This document shows, one piece after another, positions 1 through 6,159 of a stretch of DNA of 10,712 bases. Source of the stretch: Bacillota bacterium (lineage in GTDB: Bacteria; Bacillota_G; SHA-98; UBA4971); assembly GCA_012512055.1 (NCBI GenBank), contig JAAZEW010000145.1, positions 1 through 10,712 on the forward strand, given 5' to 3'. Each line of letters starts with the position of its first letter. The stretch's first letter is position 1. The notes under the pieces were generated by a model. It saw only the letters and a list, made by a program, of their open reading frames with translations. It was not told where the DNA came from and did no database searches. The translations under genes and the position numbers were made by a program.

Positions 1-1
1 A

Positions 2-29
2 TTGCGTCAATATCTGGTTACTCTATATT
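2..29 (+). promoter_or_regulatory. possible sigma-A promoter for the YvlD-like gene
   Basis: TTGCGT (2-7) and TATATT (24-29) are separated by 16 bases. The -10 differs from consensus at one position, but the -35 is weak. The downstream gene starts at 69. The window begins here, so what lies upstream is unknown. This is a pattern match only. Confidence 0.3.
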
Positions 30-68
30 TAGTATCCAGCGAATTCTGACTGCAGGGGGTGAAAGCAG

Positions 69-404
69 GTGGGTGACTGGCTTCGCCATATAGTAAGGTT
101 TGTTGTGTCAGCTTTGGTGCTTATGTTCATTGGGCTTATCGTGCCTGGTTTCAGTACGCTCAGCTTCTGGAATGCTCTGTTAGCAGCCGTAGTCATAGCA
201 GGCATTGGGTATCTGATTGAGGCTGCAATCGGGAGAAACGTCTCTCCGTTCGGCAGAGGGGTCGTGGGATTTCTGGTGTCCGCTGCTGTTATCTACGTTA
301 CGCAGTTTATCGTCCCAGCGCTGAGAGTTACGCTTTTGGGAGCCTTGATTGCTGCGTTTATCATTGGGCTCATTGACATGTTCATTCCTACCACTTTGCG
401 ATAG
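69..404 (+). CDS. YvlD-type small membrane protein (phage holin family 4, superfamily IV-like)
   Basis: This is a 111-residue, almost entirely hydrophobic protein with four predicted membrane helices at about residues 8-26, 34-53, 62-83 and 87-106, joined by short loops (one carries GRNVSPFGRG). Size, helix spacing and the terminal IGLIDMFIP-type segment fit the family Pfam calls Phage_holin_4_2, which includes Bacillus YvlD. Despite the name, most chromosomal members sit outside prophages and have no demonstrated lysis role; no endolysin or phage gene lies nearby, so a holin function should not be assumed. The GTG start is supported by AGGGGG at 54-59, nine bases upstream. The next gene is an MscS channel in the same direction, so a shared role in membrane stress is possible but unproven. 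Family assignment is fairly secure; function is unknown. Confidence 0.75.
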   Translation: MGDWLRHIVRFVVSALVLMFIGLIVPGFSTLSFWNALLAAVVIAGIGYLIEAAIGRNVSPFGRGVVGFLVSAAVIYVTQFIVPALRVTLLGALIAAFIIGLIDMFIPTTLR

Positions 405-449
405 AGGCGTCTATCCGATCTGTAGCCGGTCTCAATAACAACAATTTGG

Positions 450-485
450 ACTCCCCGCCCGTCCGGACGGGGAATTCGCTTTTTA
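450..485 (+). terminator. GC-rich hairpin, possible terminator or mobile-element hairpin remnant
   Basis: CCCGTCCGGACGGG at 458-471 is a perfect 14-base palindrome. The wider segment can instead pair TCCCCG (452-457) with CGGGGA (468-473). A TTTTT run follows at about 480-485, a few bases after the stem, so it could end transcription of the YvlD-like gene, although the gap between stem and T-run is longer than ideal. The flanks (ACTCCCC before, GGGGAATTC after) resemble those of the hairpin after dnaB at 9621-9648, so an alternative reading is a decayed IS200/IS605-type hairpin. Confidence 0.4.
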
Positions 486-602
486 CCCGACATATTCGTC
501 CCATAACACGCTTGTCTGTTTTTCCCCCTTCCATAAGCAGATTTTGTCCTATGAAGACACTCTGAGATTTGTGCATTCCACGAATAGCTTTTCGGGAACC
601 AA

Positions 603-630
603 TTGCATTTGCTCTCGAAAACATTAGAAT
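603..630 (+). promoter_or_regulatory. possible sigma-A promoter for mscS
   Basis: TTGCAT (603-608) and TAGAAT (625-630) are separated by 16 bases. The site lies about 130 bases ahead of the mscS start, in the only long gap before it. The -10 is close to consensus and the -35 is weaker. Nothing else supports it. Confidence 0.3.
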
Positions 631-758
631 ATGATTGGGGATAGAAGAGCCTGCAATTATAGCCACCATGGAAATGCTGCATACTTTGTCTTTGCGAGAT
701 GCGCCTTGAAAGTCCTGCTGCCACTAACACGTGAGCGGATCGATGGAACGACGAATGA

Positions 759-1691
759 GTGAGGGAGGTATACAATCTGGACAATATTGTTGCGTCTATG
801 ATGGATATGCAAGAAGCCAGTGAAGGTGCTATTAACAGCATGTTTACTCTACTGGTGAGTGTCGGCGGAGTAATAATACGAGTAGCCGTGACCCTTTTAA
901 TAGCCTATTTGGCTATTAAAGCCGCGAATTCTGCGATTGACGGAATCATCTTGAAACGCAGGCCGGGGGAGACCCAGTTGCTGGACGATCGGAAAGCAAA
1001 GACCCTGAGCTCGCTTCTTCGGAGCGTGGTGCGATATGTGGTTTATGCCTTTGCGATAATCGCGATCCTCAGGCAAATTGGTATTGATACCACCGGTTTG
1101 CTTGCAGGTGCCGGACTGGCAGGCCTCGCTATTGGGTTCGGCGCTCAGAGCCTGGTCCGAGATGTCATAAATGGATTCTTCATTCTGTTTGAAGACCACT
1201 TTGCCGTAGGTGATTATGTGAGTATCGGCGACGTGTCAGGGATCGTTGAAAGCCTGGGCCTCAGGGTCACACGGGTGAGAGGTTTCGGCGGCGAGTTACA
1301 TATTATTCCCAACGGGCAAGTGGAGAAAATAGTGAACCATATGGGAGCTTCGATGAGGGTGTTGTTTGGCGTAACTGTAAACTACAAGGCTGATATTGAC
1401 CATGTGATCCAGGTCTTGAATCAAGATTTCGAAGCCGCGAGGCGTGAAATTCCCGGTATCATAGATGGCCCAACAGTGCTCGGCGTAAATGAGTTAGGTG
1501 ACTCAGGAGTAGAACTTCGCATACTGGCAAGAGCCAAACCAATGGAGCAATGGAATGTGGAGAGGGCTCTCAAGAAGCGCGTAAAAGATGTCTTTGATCG
1601 GGAAGGGATAGCAATTCCCTACAGACACATGCAGGTCCTTGTAAGCAGGGAAGATGACGCCCTGAAGGAATACGACATTTCCCAAGCGTAG
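759..1691 (+). CDS. small-conductance mechanosensitive channel, MscS family (YkuT-like)
   Basis: A 310-residue channel protein that should open under membrane tension to release solutes on hypo-osmotic shock. Predicted membrane helices lie at about 28-52 and 87-106, followed by the pore-lining TM3 at about 112-144. TM3 has the Gly/Ala-rich packing pattern GAGLAGLAIGFGAQSL and then VRDVINGFF, the hallmark of the family. The cytoplasmic beta domain follows (VGDYVSIGDVSGIVESLGLR, about 150-170, then HIIPNGQ), and the C-terminal alpha/beta domain runs to the end. The length fits short MscS proteins of Firmicutes. The start is uncertain: GTG at 759 overlaps the best Shine-Dalgarno (GGGAGG, 763-768), which is instead well placed for CTG at 777. 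The true N-terminus may therefore be six residues shorter; all helices are unaffected. DUF951 follows after 12 bases. Confidence 0.93.
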   Translation: MREVYNLDNIVASMMDMQEASEGAINSMFTLLVSVGGVIIRVAVTLLIAYLAIKAANSAIDGIILKRRPGETQLLDDRKAKTLSSLLRSVVRYVVYAFAIIAILRQIGIDTTGLLAGAGLAGLAIGFGAQSLVRDVINGFFILFEDHFAVGDYVSIGDVSGIVESLGLRVTRVRGFGGELHIIPNGQVEKIVNHMGASMRVLFGVTVNYKADIDHVIQVLNQDFEAARREIPGIIDGPTVLGVNELGDSGVELRILARAKPMEQWNVERALKKRVKDVFDREGIAIPYRHMQVLVSREDDALKEYDISQA

Positions 1692-1703
1692 GAGGAGCAG
1701 TCA

Positions 1704-1898
1704 TTGAAGTTTTACCTGGGCGACATTGTGCGGTTAAGAAAAGCACACCCTTGCGGGTCGACAGACTGGGAAGTCATGAGGGTGGGGGCGGATTTTCGCA
1801 TTAAGTGCCTTGGATGTGGGAGAGTCTTGCTGATAAGTAGATCCAAGTTTGAAAAGAGCGTAAAGCAAGTAGTGTCTCGATTCGGAGGTGAAGAATAG
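1704..1898 (+). CDS. DUF951 small protein with zinc-binding-type cysteines
   Basis: A 64-residue basic protein of the DUF951 family. It opens with FYLGDIVRLRKAHPCG and carries Cys17 followed by Cys35-x2-Cys38 (CLGC), a possible metal site. The core WEVMRVGADFRIKCLGCGR is typical of the family. Function is unknown; the fold and charge suggest nucleic-acid or ribosome association, which is inference. The TTG start has an excellent GGAGGA at 1691-1696, seven bases upstream. The stop codon overlaps the GTG start of ychF by one base (TAGTG). DUF951 just ahead of ychF is a recurrent arrangement in Firmicutes, and the overlap implies translational coupling. Confidence 0.85.
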   Translation: MKFYLGDIVRLRKAHPCGSTDWEVMRVGADFRIKCLGCGRVLLISRSKFEKSVKQVVSRFGGEE

Positions 1899-3007
1899 TG
1901 GTCCGAGTGGGTATTGTTGGGCTGCCTAACGCAGGCAAGTCTACTCTATTCAATGCGCTTACTCGGGCCGGCGCCGAGGTAGCCAACTATCCGTTTACAA
2001 CAATTGAACCTAATGTGGGGGTTGTGGCTGTCCCTGACAAGCGCCTTCAGAATCTCGGGGAGCTTACGAAGCCAAAGAAACTCACGCCGACCACAATGGA
2101 GTTTGTGGATATCGCAGGTCTCGTCAAAGGCGCCAGCAGAGGAGAAGGCCTCGGCAACCGTTTCTTAGGATACATACGGGAGGTCGATGCCATCCTTCAC
2201 GTTGTGCGGTGTTTTCCTGATCCGGACGTGTCTCATGTCAGCGGGCATCTCGATCCAATCAGCGATATGGAGGTAATCGAACTCGAATTGGTTTTGGGTG
2301 ATTTGGAGACTGTAGAGAAAAGACTTGAGAAGACCATAAGGATGCAAAAAGGCGGTAATGTACGGTATAAGGAAGAGGCCCTGCGGCTGGAGAGACTTAG
2401 AGAAGGCCTTGAGAAGGGTAAGCCCGGAAGAGAGGTTTTTACCTCAGAAGAAGACAGGCTGGCTGTGAGAGATCTTTTCCTTTTGACAATGAAACCTGTC
2501 ATCTATGTGGCGAACATAGGAGAGAGCGACTTGGGCGGAGAGCCAAAACAGGTAAAAGCAATGGCGGAATGGGCTCTGTCGAGAGGGTACAGTGTTCCTG
2601 TAAACGCTATTACGGCCAAGCTTGAGTCAGAGCTTGCGGAGCTGGATTCTGAAGACGTTGCCGAGTTTCTTGAGGAACTGGGAATTCAGTCGTCAGCGCT
2701 TGACAGGATTATTCTTGCATCATATGAAACCCTTGGTTTGATAACCTTCTATACAACCAAGGGAGATGAAACGCGGGCCTGGACTGCAAATCGAAAGACG
2801 GCTGCACCACAAGCTGCAGGTATTATTCATTCTGATATGGAGCAAGGTTTCATAAAGGCGGAAGTCATTGATTACGAGAGCCTTATGACGGTAGGTTCGT
2901 TGGCGGGAGCGCGGGACAAGGGATTGGTGAGACAAGAGGGCCGGGACTATCTGGTAAAGGATGGAGATGTAATCCTATTTCGATTCAGTGAACCTTCGAG
3001 GAATTAG
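1898..3007 (+). CDS. ychF: redox-regulated, ribosome-associated ATPase YchF (Obg-like, OLA1 family)
   Basis: A 369-residue protein matching the usual YchF length of about 365. It is a P-loop NTPase of the Obg/TRAFAC group that binds ribosomes and, unusually for its class, prefers ATP. The P-loop GLPNAGKST spans residues 8-16, the switch I region contains [14 protein letters not shown], and switch II is [10 protein letters not shown] (71-80). The G4 position carries NIGE (206-209) in place of the GTPase NKxD motif, the family's signature for ATP specificity. A helical insertion at about 130-200 is followed by the C-terminal TGS domain (from about 280, containing [16 protein letters not shown] and ending DVILFRFS). 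The GTG start sits seven bases after GGAGGTG (1884-1890) and overlaps the DUF951 stop. It corresponds to yyaF of Bacillus subtilis, which likewise precedes rpsF-ssbA-rpsR. Confidence 0.97.
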   Translation: MVRVGIVGLPNAGKSTLFNALTRAGAEVANYPFTTIEPNVGVVAVPDKRLQNLGELTKPKKLTPTTMEFVDIAGLVKGASRGEGLGNRFLGYIREVDAILHVVRCFPDPDVSHVSGHLDPISDMEVIELELVLGDLETVEKRLEKTIRMQKGGNVRYKEEALRLERLREGLEKGKPGREVFTSEEDRLAVRDLFLLTMKPVIYVANIGESDLGGEPKQVKAMAEWALSRGYSVPVNAITAKLESELAELDSEDVAEFLEELGIQSSALDRIILASYETLGLITFYTTKGDETRAWTANRKTAAPQAAGIIHSDMEQGFIKAEVIDYESLMTVGSLAGARDKGLVRQEGRDYLVKDGDVILFRFSEPSRN

Positions 3008-3042
3008 TAGCTTGGGGTGATACTTGTAATTCTTTTGTGTAA

Positions 3043-3071
3043 TTGTCATCTCGTTATGCTGATGCTATAAT
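3043..3071 (+). promoter_or_regulatory. strong sigma-A-type promoter of the rpsF-ssb-rpsR operon
   Basis: TTGTCA (3043-3048) and a perfect TATAAT (3066-3071) are separated by 17 bases, with an extended -10 TG dinucleotide at 3063-3064. The predicted transcript would begin near 3078, giving a leader of about 98 bases before the rpsF ATG. No clear terminator separates it from ychF, so some readthrough from upstream is likely. Confidence 0.8.
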
Positions 3072-3122
3072 AGGGACGCCGTGCATTTGGAATATAGATG
3101 TGGAAGAGCACAGGCGTACAAG

Positions 3123-3167
3123 ATCCCTGCTCCACACAAGGTGTGGGGCCATAAGTCCGGAGGGAGG
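3123..3167 (+). promoter_or_regulatory. candidate S6:S18 autoregulatory leader element (rpsF leader)
   Basis: The leader can fold into an inner hairpin, CCACAC (3132-3137) with GTGTGG (3141-3146), loop AAG, extended by G-C/G-U pairs to 3129/3149. An outer stem pairs TCCCT (3124-3128) with AGGGA (3161-3165). Between them, the 3' side leaves an unpaired bulge (3150-3160) containing CCGG. A conserved CCG in a bulge between a stem and a hairpin is the published description of the bacterial rpsF leader bound by the S6:S18 complex, which mimics their 16S rRNA site. Here the outer stem includes the Shine-Dalgarno of rpsF, so binding would block translation initiation. I folded this by hand. Confidence 0.6.
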
Positions 3168-3175
3168 TGTCCAAG

Positions 3176-3460
3176 ATGCGGGATTACGAGACTATGTTCA
3201 TCCTAAAACCTGACCTGGAGGAAGAGGCTGTTGAGGCAGTCACAACAAGGTTCCAGGACCTCATAACTGACGGAGGCGGTACTATTGCAGGCGTCAATAA
3301 GTGGGGAAAACGCCGCCTTGCCTATGAGATTCAAGGTTATGGAGAAGGCGTGTACGTAATCTTGGAATTCTCGGCTGAAGCGGATGTCGCACGAGAGCTT
3401 GAGCGAGTCTTCAAGATTACGGACGAAGTGATACGATATCTTTTGATCAAGAAAGACTAG
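3176..3460 (+). CDS. rpsF: 30S ribosomal protein S6
   Basis: A 94-residue S6 protein with the family's opening MRDYETMFILKPDL, the internal GVNKWGKRRLAYEIQGYGEGVYVILEF core, and a C-terminal half ending DEVIRYLLIKKD. S6 forms a heterodimer with S18 on the platform of the 30S subunit. I chose ATG 3176 over the in-frame GTG at 3167. The GTG lies inside the Shine-Dalgarno (AGGGAGG, 3161-3167), which is ideally spaced for ATG, and S6 proteins normally begin MRxYE. It is first in the operon with ssb (45 bases downstream) and rpsR, and is preceded by a strong promoter and a probable S6:S18-responsive leader. Confidence 0.97.
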   Translation: MRDYETMFILKPDLEEEAVEAVTTRFQDLITDGGGTIAGVNKWGKRRLAYEIQGYGEGVYVILEFSAEADVARELERVFKITDEVIRYLLIKKD

Positions 3461-3505
3461 AAACCGAGTCTTAGGTAAGAGCACGAGAATAGGTGGTGCT
3501 ATAAC

Positions 3506-3904
3506 GTGAACAGGATAGTGCTCGTAGGGAGGCTTGCGCAGGAACCCGAACTTCGCTATACGCAGACAGGCATTGCTGTTACCAAGTTTGCCATTGCAGT
3601 AAACCGTCCTTTCCTAAATCAGCAAGGCCAGAGGGAAGCTGATTTCATTGACATTGTGGTATGGCGAAACCAAGCAGAAAACTGCGCGAATTATCTCTCC
3701 AAGGGAAGGCTTGTCGGTGTTGACGGCAGACTCCAGATTAGATCCTATGAGACTGCCGATGGCCAGAGGCGACGTGTAGCTGAAGTAGTTGCTGATCGAG
3801 TCGAATTCCTTGATCGGGCAAAAGATACCGGTGAGGGAAGTGACGACACAGGCAAGCAACAGGCAGAGGATGACAGTGGCTTCCCGGACGAGGTGCCATT
3901 CTGA
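3506..3904 (+). CDS. ssb: single-stranded DNA-binding protein
   Basis: A 132-residue SSB. An OB-fold spans about residues 1-105, opening [19 protein letters not shown] and containing VAVNRPF-like and [21 protein letters not shown] stretches with conserved tryptophan and aromatic residues for ssDNA stacking. A short acidic, low-complexity linker leads to the C-terminal tip DEVPF, the docking peptide for replication and repair partners (canonical DDDIPF). It coats single-stranded DNA at replication forks as a tetramer. The GTG start follows AGGTGGT (3491-3497) by eight bases. Its place between rpsF and rpsR is the standard Firmicutes arrangement. The tail is shorter than in Bacillus SsbA. Confidence 0.97.
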   Translation: MNRIVLVGRLAQEPELRYTQTGIAVTKFAIAVNRPFLNQQGQREADFIDIVVWRNQAENCANYLSKGRLVGVDGRLQIRSYETADGQRRRVAEVVADRVEFLDRAKDTGEGSDDTGKQQAEDDSGFPDEVPF

Positions 3905-3957
3905 GCCGTCGATTCATAATCATGACTTCTCGTAGCAAATCTTTAGGAGGAAAGAGC

Positions 3958-4188
3958 GTGAGAAGAGAAAGAGGCCGCAGAAGCAGAAAACGCGTATGTG
4001 GATTCTGTGTAGATAAAATTGAAGGCGTGGATTACAAGGACGTAGCCAGGCTCAGGCGCTATATAACAGAGCGGGGCAAGATTGTTCCCAGGCGGATATC
4101 CGGCAATTGTGCGAGACACCAAAGACAGGTCACTCTTGCGATCAAGAGAGCGCGTGCAGTTGCCCTGCTTCCGTTTACTGCTGAATAG
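3958..4188 (+). CDS. rpsR: 30S ribosomal protein S18, cysteine-containing (zinc-type) form
   Basis: A 76-residue S18 with a basic N-terminus ([11 protein letters not shown]) and the conserved [25 protein letters not shown] core that binds 16S rRNA beside S6. Cys14-x2-Cys17 and Cys51-x2-His54 form a potential zinc site, marking the C+ form of S18. The start is GTG 3958, seven bases after a perfect AGGAGG (3945-3950). An in-frame ATG at 3922 would add 12 residues but has no ribosome binding site and would place the AGGAGG inside the gene. It is the last gene of the rpsF operon; an intrinsic terminator follows 33 bases after its stop. Confidence 0.95.
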   Translation: MRRERGRRSRKRVCGFCVDKIEGVDYKDVARLRRYITERGKIVPRRISGNCARHQRQVTLAIKRARAVALLPFTAE

Positions 4189-4221
4189 TCTGATGGACAG
4201 TACTTAGAGCCGCAGCATTTG

Positions 4222-4248
4222 GGGGCTACCGGACAGGTGGCCCCTTTT
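4222..4248 (+). terminator. intrinsic terminator of the rpsF-ssb-rpsR operon
   Basis: GGGGCTACC (4222-4230) pairs with GGTGGCCCC (4236-4244) as a nine-pair stem with one G-U wobble. The loop is five bases (GGACA), and TTTT follows at 4245-4248. It lies shortly after the rpsR stop. Confidence 0.85.
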
Positions 4249-4390
4249 CAGTGATAAACCCTGTAATGCCAATAGAGGTATCAATTGTTTCAACGGGCTG
4301 TGAAGGAGAACCTGAAAGAATCGGAGAATAAATGAGTCATGAACTGAAGTGATCATGAAAGCTCCGCTTAGGGAGGGGGCAGGGAATTAT

Positions 4391-4738
4391 ATGGCTTTCC
4401 AGGGGAGTGTCGGGAGTACGGACAAGGAAGTCGTATCCAGGGTTGATATTGCCCGCAATATCAAAACAATTGAATGGCTAAAGACTGAACTTATCACGGG
4501 CATATCTTCACTTTTCAGAGGCATGCTCAAGAACAGCGATGAACTCATTGCGGATTCCCTTGCTAACATCGTGGTAGGGTGTTATCTTCTAGGTAAGCGG
4601 TTGGGCCTTCCCTATGGCGCCCTTGACGGGAAAATAGCAGAGAAAGTCAAAGCAAATCTTGAGCAGGGTCATGAGATTGAGGCATGGTACGGTGATTTTT
4701 CCTTGCTTAATAGGTATCTAACCGGGAGGAAGACTTGA
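4391..4738 (+). CDS. MazG-like family protein
   Basis: A 115-residue protein. The sequence after residue 20 (ARNIKTIEWLKTELITGISSLFRGML, then ELIADSLANIVVGCYLLGKRLGL) matches the all-alpha MazG-like proteins often found next to rpsR and yybS in Clostridia. MazG relatives hydrolyse nucleoside triphosphates, but this short group has not been assigned a substrate, and I see only part of the acidic metal-binding pattern. ATG 4391 is preferred because AGGG (4381-4384) lies six bases upstream. An in-frame GTG at 4349 would add 14 residues encoded across a purine-rich GGGAGGGGG that itself looks like a ribosome binding site. It follows a terminator, so it is probably first in the block that continues with yybS. 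Confidence 0.75.
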   Translation: MAFQGSVGSTDKEVVSRVDIARNIKTIEWLKTELITGISSLFRGMLKNSDELIADSLANIVVGCYLLGKRLGLPYGALDGKIAEKVKANLEQGHEIEAWYGDFSLLNRYLTGRKT

Positions 4739-4743
4739 GATAA

Positions 4744-5679
4744 ATGACTCGTTCTGATAATACCAGAATACTTGTGGAAAGCGCTCTTTTGGTTGCCATA
4801 TCCACACTATTTTGCGTTCTTGATGCTTATATACCTATATTCGCCCTTGTTTATCCCATTCCCATTGTGATACTTGTGGTGAGACGGGGGCTCCGTGCCG
4901 GGGCCTGGGCAACCGTCGTTACAATCGCGGCCACCAGCATGTTTGTAGGGCCGTTTCAGGGACTCCTGGTCTTCACAAAGGTAGGGATTATCGGGATTAC
5001 CCTTGCCCAGTGTATCCGTAGTCGGTTTTCACCTGCAAAGACCTTGGCGATCACTGCTGTAGCAGTAGCCGTATCCATGGCTTTTACCGTGGGAGTCAAC
5101 TTGCTTCTTGGCGGTTTCGGCATAAATGAAATATGGGACATGATGCAACAGAGTATGGACTCGGCTATTGAGTTCTACCGGCGTATGGGTATTGCCGAAG
5201 CGGAAATATCCAGAATGGAGGCTTACCTGTCACAGATTACCGAGGCTGCAAAAATCGTTCTCCCTGCCTCGCTGTTCATGGTAGTGGTGACAGTCGCGGG
5301 TTTCAACTACTTGGTGGCCAGGCTGATTCTGAGCAGACTTGGCTACAAAATGGTGGAGCTTAAGCCTTTTTCGAAATGGAGACTATCCTGGCATTATGGG
5401 TGGGGTTATGTCGCCGGCCTCATTCTGGCATCTATTGGACAGGTTGCCGCCGTTACTTTAGTTTCTAACATTGGAACCAACGTGATGTCAGTATTCGGTA
5501 TGGTTTTTTTGGTTCAAGGCGCGGCAGTAGCCTGGTATTTTTTTGATAAGTACAAACTGCTTCCTGTTGCAAAATGGCTGATTATGATTTTTATCGTCCT
5601 GAATCCGACTCTTCTCCAGATATTATCCTGGGCCGGAGTACTTGACGCGTGGCTGGATTTCCGTAGACTGTCTTCATAG
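4744..5679 (+). CDS. yybS: DUF2232 / YybS-type polytopic membrane protein
   Basis: A 311-residue membrane protein with about eight hydrophobic segments: roughly 10-28, 30-47, 53-72, 73-90, 100-123, 171-197, 221-245 and 247-267, plus a C-terminal segment near 276-298. A charged stretch at 127-170, between two membrane blocks, is probably soluble. The N-terminal half (ESALLVAIS, then repeated short helices) recalls the substrate-binding subunits of ECF vitamin transporters. DUF2232 is thought to be related to them, so a transport role is possible but undemonstrated. In Bacillus subtilis yybS neighbours gdpP and rplI; here rplI follows directly with 16 bases between and no gdpP. The start ATG is five bases after the MazG-like stop, with GGGAGGA (4724-4730) 13 bases upstream, slightly far. 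The symbol rests on family and context. Confidence 0.85.
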   Translation: MTRSDNTRILVESALLVAISTLFCVLDAYIPIFALVYPIPIVILVVRRGLRAGAWATVVTIAATSMFVGPFQGLLVFTKVGIIGITLAQCIRSRFSPAKTLAITAVAVAVSMAFTVGVNLLLGGFGINEIWDMMQQSMDSAIEFYRRMGIAEAEISRMEAYLSQITEAAKIVLPASLFMVVVTVAGFNYLVARLILSRLGYKMVELKPFSKWRLSWHYGWGYVAGLILASIGQVAAVTLVSNIGTNVMSVFGMVFLVQGAAVAWYFFDKYKLLPVAKWLIMIFIVLNPTLLQILSWAGVLDAWLDFRRLSS

Positions 5680-5695
5680 AGTAAGGGGTGGAGGT

Positions 5696-6157
5696 ATGGA
5701 AGTCATTCTCATAAAGGATGTTAAGGGACTTGGTAACGAGGGAGAGGTAGTCAAGGCAGCCGATGGGTACGCGCGAAACTACCTCATACCCAAAGGCCTT
5801 GCTGTGCCGGCAACCAAGGCTAACCTGCGCATGCTGAAGGATAAGAGAGAAACCATGGAAACAAAAGCAGAAAGAGAGCGTGCTGCGGCTGAAAAGACGG
5901 CGAAGCAGCTGGAGCATTCAGCAATCACCATCCGCCGCAAAGCAGGTGAAGGCGGCAGATTGTTCGGGTCAGTGACTGCTAAGGATGTTGCTGACGCTGT
6001 AGAGAAAGCATTAGGGATTGTTATAGACAAAAGACGGATTGATCTGGTAGAGCCTATTAAGGCAGTTGGTTCGTATACTGTGCCTATAAAGCTTCACTCA
6101 GAGGTTTCTACTGGAATATCGGTAGAAGTGGAGTCACAACCAGAAGGAGATCAGTAG
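5696..6157 (+). CDS. rplI: 50S ribosomal protein L9
   Basis: A 153-residue L9. The N-terminal RNA-binding domain (VILIKDVKGLGNEGEVVKAADGYARNYLIPKGLA, residues 3-36) anchors to 23S rRNA. A long charged connecting helix follows (about 45-80, rich in Lys, Glu and Ala), then the C-terminal domain (GGRLFGSVTAKDVADAV and later YTVPIKLHSEVSTGISVEV). L9 projects from the large subunit and limits frameshifting. ATG 5696 fits MEVILIKDV, the usual start, with AAGGGG (5683-5688) seven bases upstream. The short acidic tail ending EGDQ is slightly longer than average. The lon-family gene begins two bases after the stop, implying coupled expression. Confidence 0.97.
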   Translation: MEVILIKDVKGLGNEGEVVKAADGYARNYLIPKGLAVPATKANLRMLKDKRETMETKAERERAAAEKTAKQLEHSAITIRRKAGEGGRLFGSVTAKDVADAVEKALGIVIDKRRIDLVEPIKAVGSYTVPIKLHSEVSTGISVEVESQPEGDQ

Positions 6158-6159
6158 TA

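Larger units (their letters stand above)
405..758. other. 354-base intergenic region without a convincing gene
   Basis: This stretch separates the YvlD-like gene from mscS. It holds a GC-rich palindrome (452-473), a T-run just after it, and a possible promoter (603-630). Open frames exist on the minus strand, but they run antisense across the ends of both flanking genes, resemble no family I know and lack good ribosome binding sites. I see no recognisable gene remnant. Confidence 0.6.

Noticed and set aside
293..841. 182-residue open frame on the minus strand across the YvlD-mscS gap
   Set aside because: It runs antisense over both flanking genes, shows no familiar motif or plausible composition, and has no good ribosome binding site. 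A transposase remnant was considered because of the nearby hairpin, but no TnpA or TnpB motif is visible.
3922..3957. N-terminal extension of S18 from ATG 3922
   Set aside because: There is no ribosome binding site before 3922, while a perfect AGGAGG at 3945-3950 is ideally placed for GTG 3958, which also gives the normal S18 length.
4332..4352. six-codon micro-ORF (ATG 4332 to TGA) ahead of the MazG-like gene, considered as a leader peptide
   Set aside because: It has only a weak GGAG upstream, no run of regulatory codons and no attenuator hairpin after it; chance is the simpler explanation.
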